Shown: one piece after another, positions 37,281-46,152 of the stretch
Layout: each line of letters starts with the position of its first letter
How positions within the stretch are numbered: position 1 is the stretch's first letter
Source of the DNA: Tepidaquicella sp964564635
GTDB taxonomy: Bacteria; Bacteroidota; Ignavibacteria; Tepidaquicellales; Tepidaquicellaceae
DNA length: 64,000 nucleotides
NCBI GenBank assembly: GCA_964564635.1
Contig: CAZMAR010000001.1
Location: 992,001 to 1,056,000 of the forward strand
Reading direction: 5' to 3'
Position numbers and translations under genes: made by a program
Notes under the pieces: model-generated
What the model saw: the letters and a program-made list of their open reading frames with translations, nothing else
What the model was told of the DNA's origin: nothing
Databases searched by the model: none

Positions 37281-38394
37281 TTAATCTTTCAGTAATATAT
37301 ACTATATCCGTATTTTCTAAATGACTTCCCATTGGTAAACTTAATACTTCATTATGAATTTTTTCAGTAACAGGATAGAAATGATTTTGCCATTCCTGAT
37401 AAGCCAACTGTTTGTGAGGCGGAATTGGATAATGAATTAATGTCTCAATTCCATTTTCAGTCAAATATCTTTGTAATTTATCCCTGTTTTCTGTTCGTAC
37501 TACAAACTGATGCCATACATGAGATAATTCATTAGTGATTGGCGACTGGTGATTGGTGAATGGTAAAATAATATTGTTGTTGTAAATATTTTCCAGATAA
37601 AATTGGGCTATTTCCCTTCTTCTTTGATTTTCCTGGTCCAGATATTTTAGTTTTACATTTAATACAGCCGCCTGAATTTCATCCAACCTTTTGTTAAATC
37701 CTTTATAGCTATGTTCATATTTTTTAAGTGATCCATAATTTCTCAAGGCACGAATAATTTCAGCAAGTTCATCATTATTCGTTGTAATAGCTCCTGCATC
37801 TCCTATGGCTCCCAAATTTTTTGCTGGATAAAAGCTAAACCCTGCTGCATCGCTTAAACTACCTGCTTTTCTACCGTTATATACAGCACCATGAGCCTGG
37901 GCGGCATCTTCGATAACCAATAAATTATATTTTTTTGCAATTATGTTTATTTCATTCATATCTGCACATTGGCCGTAAAGATGTACCGGCATGATAGCTC
38001 TGGTTTTATCATTAATCTTTTCTTCAATTTTGGATGGGTTAATATTATATGTATTAATATCCGGTTCTATCAATACCGGTTGTAACTTATTTTGAGTAAT
38101 AGAAAGAATGGTTGCAATATAAGTGTTAGAAGGCACAATAATTTCATCCCCTTCTTTTAATATTCCCATTTCCATCCAGGCTTTGAATATTAGCACCAGA
38201 GCATCTAAGCCGTTACTGACGCCTACACAGTGTTTTACATCACAGTACTTTGCAAAATTCTCCTCAAAGCTTTCAACTTCTTCACCCAGAATATACCATC
38301 CCTTTCGAAAAACTTTTAATAAGGTTTCTTCTATCTCTCTCTTATAAAAAGAATTTATTTTTTGAAGGTCTAAAAATTTAATGTTTATATCCAT
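37267..38394 (-). CDS. dTDP-3-keto-6-deoxyhexose aminotransferase (FdtB/QdtB-like)
   Basis: A 375-residue DegT-family PLP enzyme. Asp163 in VIEDAAQAHGA and Lys192 in FSFYPAKNLGAIGDAGA are the cofactor residues; this version of the lysine motif is the one found in FdtB, QdtB and relatives. The two genes immediately upstream encode an acyltransferase and two FdtA-type isomerases, so it should aminate the 3-keto group of a dTDP-6-deoxyhexose. The expected end product is dTDP-Fuc3NAc or dTDP-Qui3NAc. RmlA/RmlB to make the 4-keto precursor are not in the window. One base separates it from the acyltransferase stop. Confidence 0.87.
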   Translation of the reverse strand: MDINIKFLDLQKINSFYKREIEETLLKVFRKGWYILGEEVESFEENFAKYCDVKHCVGVSNGLDALVLIFKAWMEMGILKEGDEIIVPSNTYIATILSITQNKLQPVLIEPDINTYNINPSKIEEKINDKTRAIMPVHLYGQCADMNEINIIAKKYNLLVIEDAAQAHGAVYNGRKAGSLSDAAGFSFYPAKNLGAIGDAGAITTNNDELAEIIRALRNYGSLKKYEHSYKGFNKRLDEIQAAVLNVKLKYLDQENQRRREIAQFYLENIYNNNIILPFTNHQSPITNELSHVWHQFVVRTENRDKLQRYLTENGIETLIHYPIPPHKQLAYQEWQNHFYPVTEKIHNEVLSLPMGSHLENTDIVYITERLNEYE

Positions 38395-38862
38395 TTATAA
38401 CTCTCTTATAAATTTCGCAGGATTTCCATACCATAACTGATTATCTGGAATATCCCTGGTAACCAAACTCCCAGCACCTATCATACTATTTTTCCCTATT
38501 TTTATTCCTCCCATAATAATACTACCTGCTCCAATTGAAACACCTTCGAGAATGATTGTCTCCAGAAATTTTTCTGGATATATCTTTGACCGAGGAAATT
38601 TATCATTGATAAATGTTACATTGGGTCCAATAAATACATTATCACCGATTCTTAAGCCATCCCACAAATATACACCGGACTTTATTGTTACATTATTACC
38701 TATGACAACATCATTTTCAATAAAACAGTGACAATTTATGTTACAATTTGAACCTATAATTGCCCCTTCTAAAATAACAGTAAACTGCCAAATTTTAGTA
38801 CCAGCACCAATATTTTTTGTCTTTACATCTGCATTAGGATGTATATATATATTATTTTCCAT
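38395..38862 (-). CDS. Left-handed beta-helix acetyltransferase (FdtC/WbpD-like)
   Basis: A 155-residue hexapeptide-repeat protein. Many I-G-x-x-V/N turns are visible (VIGNNVTI, RIGDNVFIGPNVTF, SIGAGSIIMGGIKIGKNSMI), and GAGSLVTRDIPDNQLWYGNP is the classical C-terminal end of this fold. It should form a trimer and transfer an acetyl group from acetyl-CoA to the 3-amino sugar produced by the aminotransferase encoded next to it. WbpD, which acetylates a 3-aminouronate, is a close relative, so substrate choice rests on the FdtA neighbours. Confidence 0.87.
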   Translation of the reverse strand: MENNIYIHPNADVKTKNIGAGTKIWQFTVILEGAIIGSNCNINCHCFIENDVVIGNNVTIKSGVYLWDGLRIGDNVFIGPNVTFINDKFPRSKIYPEKFLETIILEGVSIGAGSIIMGGIKIGKNSMIGAGSLVTRDIPDNQLWYGNPAKFIREL

Positions 38863-39301
38863 TTTTTAACTTCAAAAATTGATTATATTCTCTTATATAA
38901 TCATCTGGATCATACAAGTTAGAAGCTAATACCAAACAAATTGACCCCGATGAAAAATTAAACAGTTCCCTCCATATGCCTGGTACAATAATCAATCCCC
39001 AGTAAGGTCGGGTCAGATTGATGATCTTTTTATTTATTCCATCATCCAGCAAAACATCAAAACTACCGCTAGCTGCTATTAATAATTGAAATAATTCTTT
39101 ATGTGCATGTCCTCCTCTTTCTGAGCCCCCTGGAATATCATAAAGATAATAAACTCTTTTTATTTCAAAAGGAACCTGTTTCAAATTCTCAATGGGAGTA
39201 ATATTCCCTGCAGTATTTTCAATCTGCGGAAGTTTAATCATCGAACAATCGTAAACTGTTGTATTATAGTCTTTTAGCTGCTGCCAGTTTTTTGAAATCA
39301 T
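38852..39301 (-). CDS. dTDP-4-keto-6-deoxyhexose 3,4-ketoisomerase (FdtA/QdtA type), copy with HAH
   Basis: A cupin of about 149 residues. IKRVYYLYDIPGGSERGGHA then HKELFQLLIAASGSFDVLLDDG is the core beta-barrel; the two histidines of HAH correspond to the catalytic pair of FdtA. It would isomerise the 4-keto to a 3-keto sugar before FdtB acts. The frame is open to 39346, but the Met at 39301 gives a start closer to relatives, which begin shortly before VYDCSMIKLP; another Met lies at 39241. It overlaps the second copy upstream and the acyltransferase downstream (11 bp), a tightly packed four-gene set. Confidence 0.83.
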   Translation of the reverse strand: MISKNWQQLKDYNTTVYDCSMIKLPQIENTAGNITPIENLKQVPFEIKRVYYLYDIPGGSERGGHAHKELFQLLIAASGSFDVLLDDGINKKIINLTRPYWGLIIVPGIWRELFNFSSGSICLVLASNLYDPDDYIREYNQFLKLKNGK

Positions 39302-39689
39302 CAAAGTTTCTAATATATTCTTCAGGTTTAAAAAAATCAGAGGCAAGTATCAAGCATAAGGCATTGGTAGAAAAATTCTCCAGCCTGCGCCAGTAAAATT
39401 CAGGCACATACAAACCGTAATGGGAACGATTAAGGGAATATTTATACTCCTGTTTTCCATCATGTAAAACCACATCAAAAGAGCCGGACAATGCAATTAT
39501 AAATTCCTTCAATGTTCGATAGGCATGACTACCCCTTATTTCACCTCCGGGCACATCATATATCCAGTAAACTCTCTTAATCTCAAATGGAATGTGTATT
39601 TTACTTTCGAGAAATGTTAAATTTCCTCTATTATCTGGTATTTTGGGTAGATTAATTATTTTAGGTGATTCTTTCTCTGTAAATATCAT
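39264..39689 (-). CDS. FdtA/QdtA-type cupin, copy with HAY
   Basis: A 141-residue paralogue of the next gene. The core reads IKRVYWIYDVPGGEIRGSHA then YRTLKEFIIALSGSFDVVLHDG. The second catalytic His of FdtA is replaced by Tyr (HAY), so it may be a partner subunit, a 3-ketoisomerase with altered product stereochemistry, or inactive. Tandem pairs of such cupins with one HAH and one HAY member are, as I recall, common in Bacteroidetes sugar loci, which argues for a real functional pair. It is the 5'-most gene of the FdtA/FdtA/FdtC/FdtB set, after a 184-bp gap. Confidence 0.8.
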   Translation of the reverse strand: MIFTEKESPKIINLPKIPDNRGNLTFLESKIHIPFEIKRVYWIYDVPGGEIRGSHAYRTLKEFIIALSGSFDVVLHDGKQEYKYSLNRSHYGLYVPEFYWRRLENFSTNALCLILASDFFKPEEYIRNFDDFKKLAAAKRL

Positions 39690-39873
39690 TTAATTTATTC
39701 TAATAAATAAATAATAAAAATTTTTACAATAATTGTTTTTACCCCAATAACTTTCCTTAAAACAGAACAATTATTGAATTGGCAAAGTATGCAAAAATTA
39801 TTTTAAAAATCATTATTAATTAATTTTCATATTACATTACAATTACTCTGAAACAAATTTTATTATTTATTAA

Positions 39874-40800
39874 TTAATATATTTTTTCAATTACGTAATT
39901 AGGCCTTTTTCGTGTAGCATCTAAAGTTCGCCATAAATACTCACCTATAATACCAATTGAAATCATCTGAAATGACGATACAAATAATAATACCGCCATT
40001 ATAGCAGCATAACCAGGTAGAACTATGAGACCAGATAACCTTGCTATAATAATAAAAACCCCATAAAGAAAAGCTACAAATCCTAATAATAACCCTGTAA
40101 TACTAATAACCCTAATTGGAAAGAAAGAAAATGCTACAAAAGAATCTATAAACAATTTTATTTTTTTACTAAAAGTCCATCTTGATTTGCCAACTTCTCT
40201 TTTTTTTCTTGTATATGGTATATTCACATAATCATAACGTAACCAAGATAATAAATAAATTTGATTTGTATTTTTTTCATCAATTCTGATTATTTCATCT
40301 CTTAGCTGTTTATCAAATAGCACTAAATCGAACCCTCCACTGGGAATATTTGGTAGCGCAAATTTTTTCATTAAAAAATGATATAAAGAGGAAAAAAGTT
40401 TGTTAAAAAGTGGATCCTCGCGATTCTCTCTGTTAGCAACAACCAGTTTTATACCTTTTTTCCAATATTCATACATTTTAGGTAATAATTCGGGTGGATC
40501 TTGCAAATCTGCTGTTAATATACTACAACAATCTCCTGTTGCGAAATTTAATCCAGCAAGTATTGCATTATATGAGCCGAAATTTCCAGAAAATTTAATT
40601 ACTTTTACTTTATTATTGTATTTGTTTTTAAATTCGATTAATTTATTCAGTGTTAAATCCTTAAAGCCATCATCAATCATAATGTATTCAAAATTTACAT
40701 CTTTATCAAATAATTTCTCATTTTCAATAAGTCGTTTTGTTAATAGAGGAATATTTTCCTCATTAAAATAACATGGAATTATTATAGATAATCTAGACAT
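39874..40800 (-). CDS. Glycosyltransferase family 2, GtrB/DPM-like, membrane anchored
   Basis: A 308-residue GT2. IIPCYFNEENIPLLTKRL, MIDDGFKDLT and LTADLQDPPELLPKM are the motifs; the ADLQDPPE form is typical of bactoprenol glucosyltransferases such as GtrB. Two membrane helices at about residues 232-290 follow KSRWTFSKKIKLFIDS, a linker also found in GtrB. It makes an undecaprenyl-phosphate sugar on the cytoplasmic face. It overlaps the membrane protein gene upstream by 8 bp, which probably encodes its transferase partner. Confidence 0.87.
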   Translation of the reverse strand: MSRLSIIIPCYFNEENIPLLTKRLIENEKLFDKDVNFEYIMIDDGFKDLTLNKLIEFKNKYNNKVKVIKFSGNFGSYNAILAGLNFATGDCCSILTADLQDPPELLPKMYEYWKKGIKLVVANRENREDPLFNKLFSSLYHFLMKKFALPNIPSGGFDLVLFDKQLRDEIIRIDEKNTNQIYLLSWLRYDYVNIPYTRKKREVGKSRWTFSKKIKLFIDSFVAFSFFPIRVISITGLLLGFVAFLYGVFIIIARLSGLIVLPGYAAIMAVLLFVSSFQMISIGIIGEYLWRTLDATRKRPNYVIEKIY

Positions 40801-42286
40801 TTTTATTATTTATAATATTATAAAAAGGAGATTTACATTTAAATATATAGCTAATTACAATAACTAATAATATAAATAAACTAAGATATAAAAAATACAT
40901 TTCTGAAGACATCCAAGGCCCATGATTCATAAAATAGTTCTGCCAAGGGAATTCCGTAAATCTTCCATAAAATTCGGTAGTGTTGATTATATACCAAAAC
41001 TTAGATAATATTAAGTTAAAAATAAAGATGATTAATATTTTTTCTTTGTCTAAATGCAATTTCAAAGCTGCAACAAGAGAAAAAACTAAAAAGGGATAAA
41101 AATTTATATATTCTCTACTTTCAGAATTAATTAAATTTATTAGAAAAATCAAAATTAATATCGTAAATCCATATCCAAATTTTAAGTTTGATTCAGATAT
41201 TTTCGGAAAAAAGATTATTAATAGCACAATTGAGACTCCATAGTAAACAAAATGTGAAACTAAAAATTTTATCGGAGCAGCTATACTGTGCCTTACTATG
41301 TCAATTAAATACCAAAAAAAACTATAGGGACTATCAGATCCGGATAAGACATTCTGTATTGATTTCACCAAAAATATTAATAATAGTGAAAAAATAATTA
41401 GTACAATTCTATGTTTAGAAAACATCTCTAATATAAGTTTCTTCAAATACATATCGCTCCTTAATAAAATAAAAGTTACAAAGTAAATGAATAAACATAC
41501 AGTAAAGACGCTAAAATTAAAAAAAGATACAATAATAGGACTATATTGCATAGATGAGTGATTGTAGCTTTCAATAATAGATGGATTAAATCTAAAGATT
41601 TTATAAATAAATGTTAAATATAAAAATACAAACAAAAATGAAATAATAATAAGTATTCGTTTTTTCGAAATTTCATATATCTCTTCATAATTAATATTAT
41701 TTTTTCTATTAAAAATTATCAAAATAATTCCCTGATAAATTAATGTCGGAAAAACAAAACTACCAATAACCGATAATATAATTAATCTAATAATCGAATT
41801 TTTTAAATAATAATATAACATTCCCATTCCTATTAAAAAAGCAGGCATATCGTTGAGTATAGGGTAGTACATACTTTGTTTTAATATGGGAAATGTATAA
41901 AACAACAATATTATACCTAATAATCTTTGGTAAGAATCTAAATTTACAAGCCGATAAATTCTATACCATATTAATAATGAAAATATTATGCAGATAATAT
42001 TTATAAATAAAAAAGCTTTCTCAACATATTCTATGGTAATCTCTTTATTCAATATCTTAGCACTAGCCCAAACTAAAGCTTGGGTAAGTATCCGCTGTAT
42101 ATAATATCTATTTATCTCCTTATTTATAATCATTCTATCAAAATTTATTGTTCTTTCTGTGTATCCCCCCGCATCCCATGTCTTCCAATGTTCATAAGAA
42201 AGCTTCTCCCCAAATAAATTTACAATTAAAATAAAAGCGAGAATCAATATTAAAAATATTTCATTTTTATTTGATATTTTTTTCAT
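40793..42286 (-). CDS. Multi-pass membrane protein, probable GtrC/GT-C-type partner
   Basis: A 497-residue membrane protein with around 11-12 helices. Loop 1 has HWKTWDAGGYTERTINFDR near residues 33-51, with the Asp where GT-C enzymes place the catalytic acid. No soluble tail, unlike the other GT-C proteins in the locus. The overlap with the GtrB-like gene suggests a pair that decorates the glycan in the periplasm. It also overlaps the AsnB-like gene upstream by 4 bp. Confidence 0.68.
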   Translation of the reverse strand: MKKISNKNEIFLILILAFILIVNLFGEKLSYEHWKTWDAGGYTERTINFDRMIINKEINRYYIQRILTQALVWASAKILNKEITIEYVEKAFLFINIICIIFSLLIWYRIYRLVNLDSYQRLLGIILLFYTFPILKQSMYYPILNDMPAFLIGMGMLYYYLKNSIIRLIILSVIGSFVFPTLIYQGIILIIFNRKNNINYEEIYEISKKRILIIISFLFVFLYLTFIYKIFRFNPSIIESYNHSSMQYSPIIVSFFNFSVFTVCLFIYFVTFILLRSDMYLKKLILEMFSKHRIVLIIFSLLLIFLVKSIQNVLSGSDSPYSFFWYLIDIVRHSIAAPIKFLVSHFVYYGVSIVLLIIFFPKISESNLKFGYGFTILILIFLINLINSESREYINFYPFLVFSLVAALKLHLDKEKILIIFIFNLILSKFWYIINTTEFYGRFTEFPWQNYFMNHGPWMSSEMYFLYLSLFILLVIVISYIFKCKSPFYNIINNKNV

Positions 42287-44214
42287 ACTATATTATTTCT
42301 TATAAAATTATTATACCACATAAGGTAAGAAAATGTCTTCCAGAATTTCCAGTCTTTTTTATTTATTGAGTTGTCAAAGAAATGTTTTTTAAATAAATTG
42401 ATATTTATTACATCATTATCTTTAATGCCAAATATAATTTCTTTAATTTGATTAAGCAGGGTTTCGTTGGTGAATCTATTTTCTGGTAATATAAATCCTA
42501 TCTTGTCTTTTCTATTATATATTTCAGGTGGAATTAAACTTTTCATTGATTCTCTTAGAATGTATTTCATATATCCATTACATATTTTATAGTTATAAGG
42601 CAAAGATAGTCCAAATTCTACGATTCTATAATCAAGAAAAGGATTTCTACTTTCAACTGAAAAAGACATCGCTACTTTATCGCCACCAGTAAGAAATCTC
42701 GGTAAGGATGTGTGAAAAATTAAACTATATAACTCATTATTCAAAGAAGAATTAAATTTAGGATAATTCTTGAATTCTGAAAAGGATAAATTATTTTCTG
42801 TTAGAAGTAATTTAAAATTCAAATAAGGATATTTTTTTTTCAAGAAATTAGTATTTATCCTTTGTTTACAAAATAATATATTTTTAAAAACTTCATGGAA
42901 TTTAGGGTTTCTGTTATTATTAAGCCTTTTATACTCCTTTAAGAATGTTGAAAACTTCAGGTCACTTATTAAATCTTTATAATAATACATTAATACTGAA
43001 GGATATCCAGCAAAAATCTCATCCGCCCCCTGCCCGTCTAAACATACTTTAATACCATTATTATGGGTTAATTCCCTCACCTTATTTTCCCCGTAAAATG
43101 ACAATCCTCCAAAGGGTTCTTCGTGGTAATAGACAAAATTATCTAAATCCTTTATGAAATCTTCAAAAGAAGGATTTACTGTATGCTTCTTAAAGCGAGT
43201 TTTGGTAATTACATAATCTATAAATCTTGATTCATCATAATTAGATTCAGGTAATATCATTGAAAAAGTATGATTATTTTCTGCTTTTAATTCACTGGCT
43301 ACACATACAATAGATGCTGAATCTAAACCACCACTTAATGCATACCCAACTTCTACATCACTTCTTAACCTGATTTTTACTGAATCAAATATTAATTCTT
43401 TTAATAATTCTTTTGCTTGCTCAAATGTACCATCATATGTTTTTACTGGAAGTGAATAATATCGATAAAGGTTAAGAGAACCATTTAGTACTGTCAGATT
43501 ATGACTTCCTCTTAATTGATAAATATTTTTGAAAAATGTTTCTTCATTATAGTCAGAAATTCCTAAAGCGAAATTGTTTTTAATAACTTCTAAATTTTCT
43601 TCCGGGTTGACAAATAAAAGCAAAGGTTTAATTTCTGACGAGAATACAAACATATTGCCAGGATTATAATAATAATAAAAAGGCTTCACACCAAATCTAT
43701 CTCTTGAGCAAAATAATTTTTTATTCTTTGAATCCCATATAACAAAAGCCCACATACCGTTAAAACGATTCACACATAGTTCTCCCCACTTATCATAAGA
43801 CTTTAAAATTACCTCTGTATCAGAATTGGAAAAAAACCTGTATCCATAAGATTCTAATTCTTTCCTTATTTCTAAATAATTATAAATTTGGCCATTAAAT
43901 ACTATATGTAACCCTCTTTCTTCATAAGACATTGGTTGGTGTCCTTTAGCAGACAAATCAATAATTGCTAACCTTCTAAAGCCAAATCCAAGAGTATAAT
44001 TCTCACTTGTTACATTACTTATATTTTTTGTTTTAATTTTTATTTCTTCAACCGTATCTCTTGAATGGAAATGTTCAAAAATATCATTTTGAGTATTAAA
44101 CAAGATATACCCTTCATCATCCGGTCCCCGATGACGCATTAATTCAGTCATTGAAACAAGCTGATAAGGTTTTATATTTGAATTAAAAGCAAATATTCCG
44201 CAAATGCCGCACAT
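42283..44214 (-). CDS. asnB: Asparagine synthase (glutamine-hydrolysing) homologue
   Basis: A 643-residue two-domain protein. Cys2 of MCGICGIF is the glutaminase nucleophile after Met removal; RHRGPDDEG, FNGQIYNY and SNSDTEVIL complete the N-terminal Ntn domain. The synthase domain has GYALSGGLDSASIVCVA as its PP-loop. Inside an O-antigen locus such AsnB homologues (for example WbpS-type) are thought to amidate a sugar uronic acid, giving a uronamide, rather than to make free asparagine. That fits the diamino-uronate pathway inferred from WbpI, but is inference. It is separated by 26 bp from the FkbM gene upstream. Confidence 0.87.
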   Translation of the reverse strand: MCGICGIFAFNSNIKPYQLVSMTELMRHRGPDDEGYILFNTQNDIFEHFHSRDTVEEIKIKTKNISNVTSENYTLGFGFRRLAIIDLSAKGHQPMSYEERGLHIVFNGQIYNYLEIRKELESYGYRFFSNSDTEVILKSYDKWGELCVNRFNGMWAFVIWDSKNKKLFCSRDRFGVKPFYYYYNPGNMFVFSSEIKPLLLFVNPEENLEVIKNNFALGISDYNEETFFKNIYQLRGSHNLTVLNGSLNLYRYYSLPVKTYDGTFEQAKELLKELIFDSVKIRLRSDVEVGYALSGGLDSASIVCVASELKAENNHTFSMILPESNYDESRFIDYVITKTRFKKHTVNPSFEDFIKDLDNFVYYHEEPFGGLSFYGENKVRELTHNNGIKVCLDGQGADEIFAGYPSVLMYYYKDLISDLKFSTFLKEYKRLNNNRNPKFHEVFKNILFCKQRINTNFLKKKYPYLNFKLLLTENNLSFSEFKNYPKFNSSLNNELYSLIFHTSLPRFLTGGDKVAMSFSVESRNPFLDYRIVEFGLSLPYNYKICNGYMKYILRESMKSLIPPEIYNRKDKIGFILPENRFTNETLLNQIKEIIFGIKDNDVININLFKKHFFDNSINKKDWKFWKTFSYLMWYNNFIRNNIV

Positions 44215-44240
44215 CGTTATAAATAAGCGATTGTATCTGA

Positions 44241-44972
44241 TTAACAGTTGATTAGCAAATAGCTTTTTTGTTGTAAAAATTCTTCACATTGTTTCTTCAC
44301 ATCTGGGTTAAAATGTGAATGTTCGTAAACAATAACAGATGGTTTTACAATTTCAAACGGTACTGTCTTTATGATTTCAAAATCATATCCTTCTGTATCA
44401 ATCATTAATAAATCAATTTCATAGAATTTGTATTTTTCAATTATTGTTTCCAATGTTAAAACTTTCACAATTTCTTCTGAAATCCAACTGCTTCTATCTT
44501 TTGGTGGATTAATGCCATCTTTGTTTGCCATTCGTTCAACATATCCGGCATCTATCATTTTTTGCAAATCTTCTTTAATAAATGAGCTTAAACCCGATGC
44601 CCATCTCGATTCTGAAAAGCTAATTTTATAAAGCAGTTTTTCACCATTTTTATTGTCAATTGCCACATTCAAAAATATTAATTTATGAACATATTTTTTA
44701 TAATTTTCTTTTAATCTTTCAAATATATGTTTTTGTGGTTCGATTAAAATTCCCTGCCAACCATCCCTTCGTATATATTTATAAATAGGATCATTCCATT
44801 GCCCATCATTAGCCCCTATCTGAATGAAGCGAATATTTCCTTTATGATTTTTAGAATACTTATCGAGAAACTCCTGCAATATATCTTTAGGTCTAAAAAA
44901 ATATTTACAATAGAATTGAAATAAAAAATCGTACTTGTAAATGACTTTTCTTATAAAACTTTTATTTGCCAT
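44241..44972 (-). CDS. FkbM family methyltransferase
   Basis: A 243-residue SAM-dependent methyltransferase. FIQIGANDGQWNDPI near residue 50 is motif I, GILIEPQKHIFERL gives the acidic residue after strand 2, and LLMIDTEGYDFEIIK is the signature late motif of FkbM proteins. Such enzymes O-methylate sugars in capsule and LPS clusters. It overlaps the GT4 gene upstream by 11 bp. A second, unrelated methyltransferase lies at 21113-21856. Confidence 0.85.
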   Translation of the reverse strand: MANKSFIRKVIYKYDFLFQFYCKYFFRPKDILQEFLDKYSKNHKGNIRFIQIGANDGQWNDPIYKYIRRDGWQGILIEPQKHIFERLKENYKKYVHKLIFLNVAIDNKNGEKLLYKISFSESRWASGLSSFIKEDLQKMIDAGYVERMANKDGINPPKDRSSWISEEIVKVLTLETIIEKYKFYEIDLLMIDTEGYDFEIIKTVPFEIVKPSVIVYEHSHFNPDVKKQCEEFLQQKSYLLINC

Positions 44973-46152
44973 AATAATCTCTTATTAATTTTTTATATTC
45001 CAATCTTTTTCGCTCGGATATAGTTTTCCAGGAATAATATTTAATAGCTATCTCCCTTAAATTATCGAAATGGATTTTATTTTCGCATATTTTCAAGATA
45101 GCCTGTTTTATTTCATCTTTATTTTCAGTGTAAATACCAACTTTACCTATCTCACCAGCAAAATTTTTTAACGAATATCCGACAACGGGCGTATTACACA
45201 ACATTGCTTGAACTGGTAGCATTCCAATTCCAAAAAATTTCATATCCTCCTTATATTTCGCAAGAATGTAAATATCAGCTGCTGATAAATATTTATACAA
45301 TTCAGTTTGCAGTATTTTAGGATAAATCCGTATTCCGGTTTTTTCCGCACGGCTGTACAGCGGATCATCTATTTCAGTTCCTGCAAAAACAATCTCAATA
45401 TCTGTTCTGCCTTCTCGCTGGAATTCCTCGTGGATGCCAATGAGCATATCAGGTCTTTTTGTATAGTTTAACCTGCCCACATATAAAACATGCTTCTTTT
45501 GCGTATCCCATCCCAGTAATTTCTTGGCTTCAGTTTTATCCAAGGGTTTAAACATATCTTCATCCACACCGGTTGTGCTTACTTCAATTTTTAAATTTTT
45601 ATTATTATCCGGCAAATAAGAAATGATTTCTTTATCAAGCACATAAAATAGATCCATATTCTTAAATGCCATCTTTTCAAACGGGATTTGCAGTAGATAA
45701 AAGAGCTTTTTGATCCCCTTATTGATTTTCGTCTTGTAAATAGCCGAGGCTTCTCCGTGATTTTGAACAACCAGAGGAACATTTTTTAATTGAAAGGCTA
45801 CAGTATAAAAAAGCAAATGCCGGATACTGGAAACATTAAAAATAACATTCTTACTGGCGGAAATTTCTTTTTTGAGATGTTTGAGCAAAGACCTTGAGTA
45901 ATATCCTAATTTCCCAAATTTAATAGCGGGAAATATGGTATAGTTCACTTCTTCAATAGTTTTCTTGTATATTTTTTTAATTCTGGAATCGGCTTTCCAA
46001 CATTCAACTTCTATATCTGGATTTATCTTTTTAAACCATCGAGAATGCAATCCTCCAAAGCCATAAGTAAAAAATCTATCCCCATCTTCGGGGGAATTGG
46101 GATACCTTTTATCTATAAAATTATAATCTATATAAACTACTTTATATTTCAT
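44962..46152 (-). CDS. Glycosyltransferase family 4
   Basis: A 396-residue GT-B protein. VLYVGRLNYTKRPDMLI (about residues 219-235) is the start of the donor domain; ILAKYKEDMKFFGIGMLPVQ and AMLCNTPVVGYS make up the donor-binding loop, with Gln in place of the usual second Glu, so it is slightly divergent. Cytoplasmic; sugar unknown. It overlaps the amidotransferase gene upstream by 4 bp. Confidence 0.82.
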   Translation of the reverse strand: MKYKVVYIDYNFIDKRYPNSPEDGDRFFTYGFGGLHSRWFKKINPDIEVECWKADSRIKKIYKKTIEEVNYTIFPAIKFGKLGYYSRSLLKHLKKEISASKNVIFNVSSIRHLLFYTVAFQLKNVPLVVQNHGEASAIYKTKINKGIKKLFYLLQIPFEKMAFKNMDLFYVLDKEIISYLPDNNKNLKIEVSTTGVDEDMFKPLDKTEAKKLLGWDTQKKHVLYVGRLNYTKRPDMLIGIHEEFQREGRTDIEIVFAGTEIDDPLYSRAEKTGIRIYPKILQTELYKYLSAADIYILAKYKEDMKFFGIGMLPVQAMLCNTPVVGYSLKNFAGEIGKVGIYTENKDEIKQAILKICENKIHFDNLREIAIKYYSWKTISERKRLEYKKLIRDYYGK

